Positions 58,061 through 64,000 of a DNA stretch of 64,000 nt are shown one piece after another. The stretch is from Blastobasis lacticolella (Eukaryota > Arthropoda > Insecta > Lepidoptera > Blastobasidae): NCBI GenBank assembly GCA_905147135.1, contig LR990049.1, positions 16,075,428 to 16,139,427 of the forward strand, read 5' to 3'. The translations under genes and the position numbers were made by a program. The notes beneath the pieces are model-generated. The model was not told the origin of the DNA. It was given only the letters and a program-made list of their open reading frames with translations, and ran no database searches. The first letter of the stretch is position 1, and every line of letters begins with the position of its first letter.

Positions 58061-61021
58061 AAAATAATATTAAACGAAATGAAGCTTAGGTTCCATCCCA
58101 CTCGAGTGGATTTACTATAGCTTATCAAACTGCCAGTTTTAATTGGGATTTTACTGACGTGAACCTAATCAGAGTATGAATAATTCATGCATATTTTGGT
58201 AATCGATTTATTATGTGAGATGATTCCTACCAAAAAAAGCCAAGTTCCTTCACGGCTAAGGAAAATTTTGGAAAACGAAGTTTCCATTTCGTAAATTTTT
58301 CTTTGTCATAATTTTAATTCCCAAAGTTGGGAAGTCGCATCAGGGTTCGATCTAAAAATGTAACCAGCTCGTTAACAATTGCAAAAGTCTTGTACTCGCT
58401 CGAACATCGTACGCTCAATGTTTAACGTCTCCGCATAAGGAAGATCCAACGCTGTTCTATCTGCTCTGATCTAAAATAGCCCTATTTCAGCAGAAACAAT
58501 TTCCTTATGTTTCCACTTGCCTTCCAATGTTTCGAGTGTTCGAATTGTTAGTACCTGTATCGTTCTTTTAACCCCGAGACAAGACATCCGAACAAGACAT
58601 AACATGCTCTCCCCACAGAGCACTATTAAAGCCTTGTTATCGCTGCAACGCGTAGAATCGCGAATAAATCCAACGAAAACGCCTATTGACATCGTGTGTG
58701 GGCGAGCGACTATCCCTTTATCTATAAAGGCTCATCCTCAAAGAGCTTTACAGGCGGCGACACGATTCTCAGGACGTCCTCGTTGTGTATGAATTGGTCT
58801 GATTCTGCTGCAAAATCGTGACGCTAACAGTGTTTATGATTATCGTTTTAAGACGTTATTGTCCGCGATAACTGCTTAATGTATGAGGAAGAGCGCTTTC
58901 CGATGAAGCTCCAAAGTGCCGCGACTGAAATTGTTTGCAGATTGTAGCAGCGTATCTTATCAGTTTCAAGAGTTATGTGTTTGTGTGCATTATTTTGTGA
59001 ACGCTTTGTTATTTTCTTTTTTCTTTAGGGAGCTTTACGTTTTCTATGTTGTTTTGAATAAAATTGTTTAATTTGTGAAAAAACTTGTTTCTCTGTTTTT
59101 TTTAATGAAGAAACAAAGAAAGGAGGTCCGGCAACCCAGCCTATATGACCAATAACGTTGCGCTATTTGTCATTAGAAAGGATTTTTCATTTTGTACAAC
59201 TTTTACTATGGCAATAATCCTCGAATCGCTGTGGGGAAAAAAGCTGTGGGAAAAAAGCAGGACATATCGCTCAACGTTATTGGTCATATAGGCTGGGGTC
59301 CATACATTTCTGCCGGTCCTCCTTTAGAAAAAAGTACTAACTTGGTTACGAAATTTAAGTATTATGAAGTTTATTTATTTAACGATGATGAGTTATGAAA
59401 TAAATGTTCGTTTCTCTTAAAAGATGTTCATTTTCGTGGAAGAAACTAGAGAGGTTTGTCAGGAGAAATAGAACCATTTTATAGTTAGTTGATGAATTAA
59501 TCTGTACAGAAATCGTGAGCAACAGAAAGTAAACTCAAACAATTGCCCCGACAGACATCTCAATAAAATGCCCATGGTCTTACGAAAGGCATTTTTCATG
59601 TCGACAAGTCATGACACCTTTTAGGAAGACCAGTAATCAACTGCCGACCGTCCTCTTGGCATGTTATCATCAATCTTGGTTATATGAGAGCTGAGATCCG
59701 AATGATGATATGAAAATGACGGCCTGCTGTGCTTCACAATTGTCCACTATTGGGAAAGTAAGGCGCATTTTCAAGTAGATTGAAGTTGGTGTATCGACGA
59801 CTTTAGTCGCGCTGTCGGTTGTTAGTTGGTCATATAATTCGTAATTTTTTTTATTGGTATGGTAAAGAACTGTCATGGTGTGTACAATATAGCAATGACT
59901 GTGATACATTGCGCGCTGAATTATTCTCATCGTCGCTTTCTATCAGGTGAGTTGAGGTCACATGCAAGCCTATTAATAAAATAAAAAATAAAAATAATGG
60001 ATGAAATTTTTTTTTAATTTGTTACTAATCTATGTGAATTCTCAGGTCCAATTCAATGTTCAGGTTCAATTCTTAGGTTCGATATTCAACGGGGTTAAAA
60101 TTTATGCCCTTAGGATTAATAGTCGCTGTATATGATACGTTGTTTTAGTTATTATTAATTAGCAACCTCAGGTACTTCATGTTACAGGTATTGAATATTC
60201 CGACCTCTAGCTAATAAGACGTGCAGTCTGCCATTTATCTAATTTTATCTACCTACAAATCAATGGTTATCGCAGTAAATATGCGACAAAAAGTCGTACG
60301 TAAATGAACTCCAGTGTGAACTGAGTGGATGCAAGCGTACGTTAATCGGAACGAACTCTCACCTCTTTCCAAATGTTACGAGTTTATTCGGAGGCATCCA
60401 ACTTTAAATGATTTATTGAACTATGAATGAGTTCGCGTCAGCAAGAAAATATCAGTCGGACGTGTTGAATGATGAAAGAAAAAATTTGTCAGGTGTTTTT
60501 TTTTCAGTGCCTCAGGGTGATGAGTGACGAGGTTGTTAAAAACTTGTATTGCACTGAATTAAAAGGTAATCTGCATGATAGAAAATGACACAATAGCGTT
60601 CCTTTTAGATTTTATGAATAGCTTGATCTGTGTCACTGTTTTATTATACAAAAAAGAAACAGACGACCTCTTAGTACCAGTGAACAAAAAAACGAGACCA
60701 TCCGAACCCTAAAGAGATCATCGAATCCGCCAGTCACGTTAAGTAAATCGAATTATACACAGAGAAAGCAACACATCTCTATTGAAAATGATAGGATTGG
60801 ATGAAAACTAGCTTCGACAAAGGCTGCCGGCGCCTGGCACTCTGATTTCAATAGAAAAGCCAAGCACGACTGTGATGGTCGCAATATCACGACTTGATAA
60901 AAAAATGTTTTGTTGTTATGCAACTTTCACCAGATTTGTTCTGCTAAATAACTCTTTTACATGTTATAGGGTTAAATAGCTAAGCTCGTAATAAAGTACT
61001 CGAAGATACCTATCTACTCGA
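58061..61021. other. Region without recognised gene
   Basis: Probably intron or upstream DNA of the minus-strand gene. Apart from the MITE at 59121-59325 I see only AT-rich DNA. Open frames at 58517-58792 (+) and 58471-58692 (-) have no recognised homology. Confidence 0.45.
59121..59325. mobile_element. ~205-bp MITE with long inverted ends
   Basis: The left end (aaggaggtccggcaacccag..., then 'ctatatgaccaataacgttg') is the complement of the right end near 59270-59325, with about 45 paired positions and a small bulge. Single copy in this window. Confidence 0.7.
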
Positions 61022-61202
61022 CGACCTGAGTGGTACAGTTGGTTAAAATGCCTATCAGGCCTGCCACGCGGCCGGGCAGAAATTAAAATGATGAATTTTA
61101 ATTTCTGTTACGGGTGAATTTTAATTTGTGTTATATGTATAAGTATGTTATCAGTTTTTTGGCACACAAGCTTTGATTACTTTGGGCTAGATGACGCTGT
61201 GT
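61022..61202 (+). repeat. tRNA-derived SINE family C, plus orientation
   Basis: Starts 'acctgagtggtacagttggt' (A-box-like tRNA head), then 'ccgggcagaaattaaaat', then 'ttactttgggctagatgacg'. The other copies in the window lie on the minus strand. Confidence 0.75.
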
Positions 61203-61925
61203 GAATTATCAAAGAATTATATTTTTGATTATTTATTAATTATTATTTTCAGGCACTAAACATGCATATAAGACTATGCAATGTAGGTAAAGGGTGGAAG
61301 ATTATGGAAACACTCCCCCTCAGTCTTGAAAATCCAGTACTGCATCATCAACAGCGAAAATATTTTATCAGTATAAGCAACAATTCAAATCTTAAAACGG
61401 CAAAAAGCTACACGCAGCAAATATTTAATCAATACGTTAATTTTAAAGAAATGAATATGTCAGTAAGTTCAAAGTAATATCACAATCAATTTAAACTCCC
61501 AAAATATACTTTTATTGAATCTTTCGCTTGAATTAACTCACGTCGTTTGATATATTTCAGAGAAATAAATTCTCCATAAATTTCCACTTTATCAGAACTT
61601 TTATACCTTGCCACGCAAACATATTAATCTGCATTTTAAAGGCACTTTGATTCATTGGTTTCATTTAGGAACGAGTTTATCTTAAATTTTGGACGGCCCA
61701 AAGGGATTTAGATATCGGCCGTTGTTGCAATGCATATTTTATGAACTGATTCATTTCGAGTTCGATGCAAGTGCTAAGAAAAAATAAGTATTTTTCCTTA
61801 AGGCTAGTGTTTGACAAGCTCCATACAAACGTAGTTAGATCATATTTTCAATATTATGCTATCAAAGCCAATGAAATTTAGTGGACGTGATCCAAAAACC
61901 AATATCTATGCTTGTGTTTTATATA
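61203..61925. other. Region without recognised gene
   Basis: AT-rich. The frame at 61262-61477 (+) encodes 71 residues with no recognised homology and no splice context. Confidence 0.45.
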
Positions 61926-62205
61926 GGAGCGTCGGTAGCCGGGCGGTTGAGTATCCAACTCGTAAGCGAGAGGTACCGGGTTTGAATCTCGCTAGTGCCA
62001 ATGACTATTTTCTAAGTTATGTAAATTATTTAAATTCTGACCGAGGATCTTACGGTGAGGGAAAACATCGTGATGAAACGTACAAATTCAGGCAACTGAA
62101 TTTGTAACCATGATCCTAACTGGTCAGGTACCCCTGGTAGCAGGGTCACGAAGGTCAGATGGTAGTCGCTCCACTGTAATTACCTGATCCAAAAATCCTG
62201 GACCA
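61926..62205 (+). repeat. tRNA-derived SINE (plus strand)
   Basis: Head gagcgtcggtagccgggcgg with 'ggtttgaatctcgc' as B-box, then 'cttacggtgagggaaaacat' and an end near 'attacctgatccaaaaatcc'. It pairs with the minus-strand copy at 12390-12745. The tRNA-like region is a SINE head, not a functional tRNA gene. Confidence 0.75.
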
Positions 62206-64000
62206 TGCATGCATGCAATCATTTTTATGCTTGTGGTTTGTCAGATTTTCGTTAAAATATATCGTTTCAAAGTTGCACCAATATTTGAATTTCCCAAAAT
62301 TGATTGGATGATTGGAATGATGGCTTTAACAAAAGAGGCAGCGTTTATCTAGAATCTTGTACTGACAATTCGTATACTTGATAACACAAGTCGATCCAGT
62401 AATACAGTCATAATGCACTCAGCATCAAGGGTTACCCAATAAAGCAAATTGCTATGAACATAACGAGAAATCCGAATTATAATAAAGCTATGGCGTATTG
62501 CGCGGAACCCGCGCCGCTTTAACAATGGCAATATAATTTTGCAAGGCAATTTTCACTTGTAAGAAAATTACTTAGCCAATTTGCAACCGCATCTTATGTG
62601 TATCGAATTTTGTGCAACGCGCGCACTTACATGGACGCCGATTTGTTGTGGAGCTAGCTACAGGATGCGACATATTGCTGCTTATTCTTGGTTAGCTGTT
62701 GGTAAGACTGGGCGGAGTGGAGGGACTAGCTAGACTAGCTGGAATCTTTGGAATTCGGGCGCCTGTCAACTTTAAAATTTCCCACAATATCTTTACATGC
62801 TATTGAGGTGAAGTAGATACAAGAACTTAAGGACACTACCCTAAAGAATCATGTCCCTGTGCTGATGTTGAAAAGTTTATAGAAGCATATCACTCAAAGA
62901 AATGTAGAACAAATTCACTGTTCAGCTATAAGATATTGGTATGGGTATTTATTGGCATGGGATTGATTGCAGAACCGCCAGTTGGTCTGCAGAACGGTTC
63001 ATGAATGTTAAGTTGAAGAGGAAGGGAGGGTAAGGGAGTGACTACGAGGATAACGCTCCAAAAGATGAATAGATAGACTAGACCGACACACCATCTCGAA
63101 GTCTAAAGTCGTTGGGGAAAGGATAATGACATATCTCTTCATGAGAGAGACATTCCGTAATAAACTCACTGAGAAGTAGTGGCAGTACAAATTCTTCACA
63201 CCCAACATTAAACTGTCAGTAGATACTTTGATATGGCAGCGCATGAATATTCTTCAGGTGAAATCTTTATACAGCGGTGAATAAAATAATTTACAAAAAT
63301 ATTAACGAACCCTAACAAAACAATTGGCCATAAACTGGATGTGGATATAATTTATTAAGAGAACGTACTATGTGCAAATTGAATGCACCAGTAAATATAA
63401 TGGTCCTTGTAAATAAAGTGCCATTACATTGCTGGCTCACGGAGGCGAATCTTGTTTCGGTAAATTAAATAAAGGTAATGGAATTACTTCGAAGACGCCT
63501 TTCATTTCCACTTTGTGACTAACTTAGGGACGCGTGTTTTATTGCTGGTAATAATGTTAATAATAATTTGTCTAAAATAAAATCAAGAAGAGAAGTTGAA
63601 TAGCCATGTAGATTTGCAGAGTTCTATAAAAAGTAAGCAGTACATTTAAAAAAATGACGATGTTAAGCCAGGCGTCCAGGTTCGTACGGAGCAGAGTGTC
63701 AAGTGAAATTACATGATCATGATTTTTTTTAAATCGACTATCTGGTAGTATTTGACTCCCATAGTTCTGTAGAAATTTATACCAAGCAAATAATATCAAA
63801 TATACCCACTATGATTGATAGGTAAAACGTGATGTTCAATGTGAAGTAACTCAGGCATAAATGATCAGTTAAACACTCCACACTCATATTACAGGTACTC
63901 CGGTGGTCGAAATTAATCGAGAAATTTATCAAGCTTGTGAAGTCTGTCTGGATGAGTGTCATCGCTTTACCGAACCGCGATGTATTTTTGTTATACATTA
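62206..64000. other. Region without recognised gene
   Basis: No exon or repeat that I can name. Short minus-strand frames near 63008-63244, 63572-63799 and 63777-63998 have no recognised homology and biased, AT-rich composition. Confidence 0.45.

Noticed and set aside
61926..62000. tRNA-like segment
   Set aside because: It has A- and B-box-like motifs but continues into a SINE body shared with 12390-12745, and I could not fold a proper cloverleaf; treated as a SINE head.
1..64000. CRISPR arrays, operons, ribosome binding sites, prophage
   Set aside because: The window is eukaryotic; repeats are dispersed, not regularly spaced, and genes have spliceosomal introns.

Overview
The window looks like a nuclear contig from a moth or butterfly (Lepidoptera). 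It is AT-rich. Its genes are split by GT-AG introns, and the encoded proteins have animal homologues. It is dense with tRNA-derived SINEs, (TGA)n-tailed repeats, foldback MITEs and remnants of non-LTR retrotransposons of types I recognise from lepidopteran genomes. The species cannot be fixed from sequence alone. All gene models below were built by hand from splice signals and reading-frame continuity.

Layout: 1-8.3 kb is intergenic and repeat-rich, ending in two tandem copies of a ~420-bp inverted-repeat element. At 8.35-19.14 kb (+) lies a 16-exon gene for an LRPPRC/bicoid stability factor-type mitochondrial RNA-binding protein; my exons join in frame to 1,069 codons. At 20.81-27.99 kb (-) lies a 10-exon gene for the intraflagellar transport protein IFT74 (565 aa), tail to tail with the first gene. 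From 28 to 33 kb there are repeats and short hairpins. At 32.97-34.52 kb (-) is a two-exon CHK/EcKinase-like small-molecule kinase, followed by its decayed tandem duplicate at 35.1-36.0 kb. At 37.2-46.1 kb are three intronless, secreted S28-family (prolylcarboxypeptidase-like) serine peptidases in +, -, + orientation. At 48.73-50.05 kb is an apparently complete Tc1/mariner-type transposon with intact DD41D transposase, 29-bp inverted ends and a TA duplication, inserted into a dead non-LTR retrotransposon. From 50 to 54 kb there is no recognised gene but a large nested inverted-repeat structure. At 54.1-57.7 kb (-) are the 3' exons of an unrecognised protein-coding gene with two possible C-terminal ends. 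From 57.7 to 64 kb only repeats are recognised.

The genes do not form one pathway. LRPPRC acts in mitochondrial mRNA maintenance, IFT74 in cilium assembly, CHK kinases in phosphorylation of small hydroxylated molecules such as ecdysteroids, and S28 peptidases in secreted or lysosomal proline-specific peptide hydrolysis. The most unusual material is structural: a family of short near-perfect hairpins (~28-nt arms) with a shared loop, the S28 trio with a shared core-promoter motif, the alternative terminal exons, and the nested transposons.
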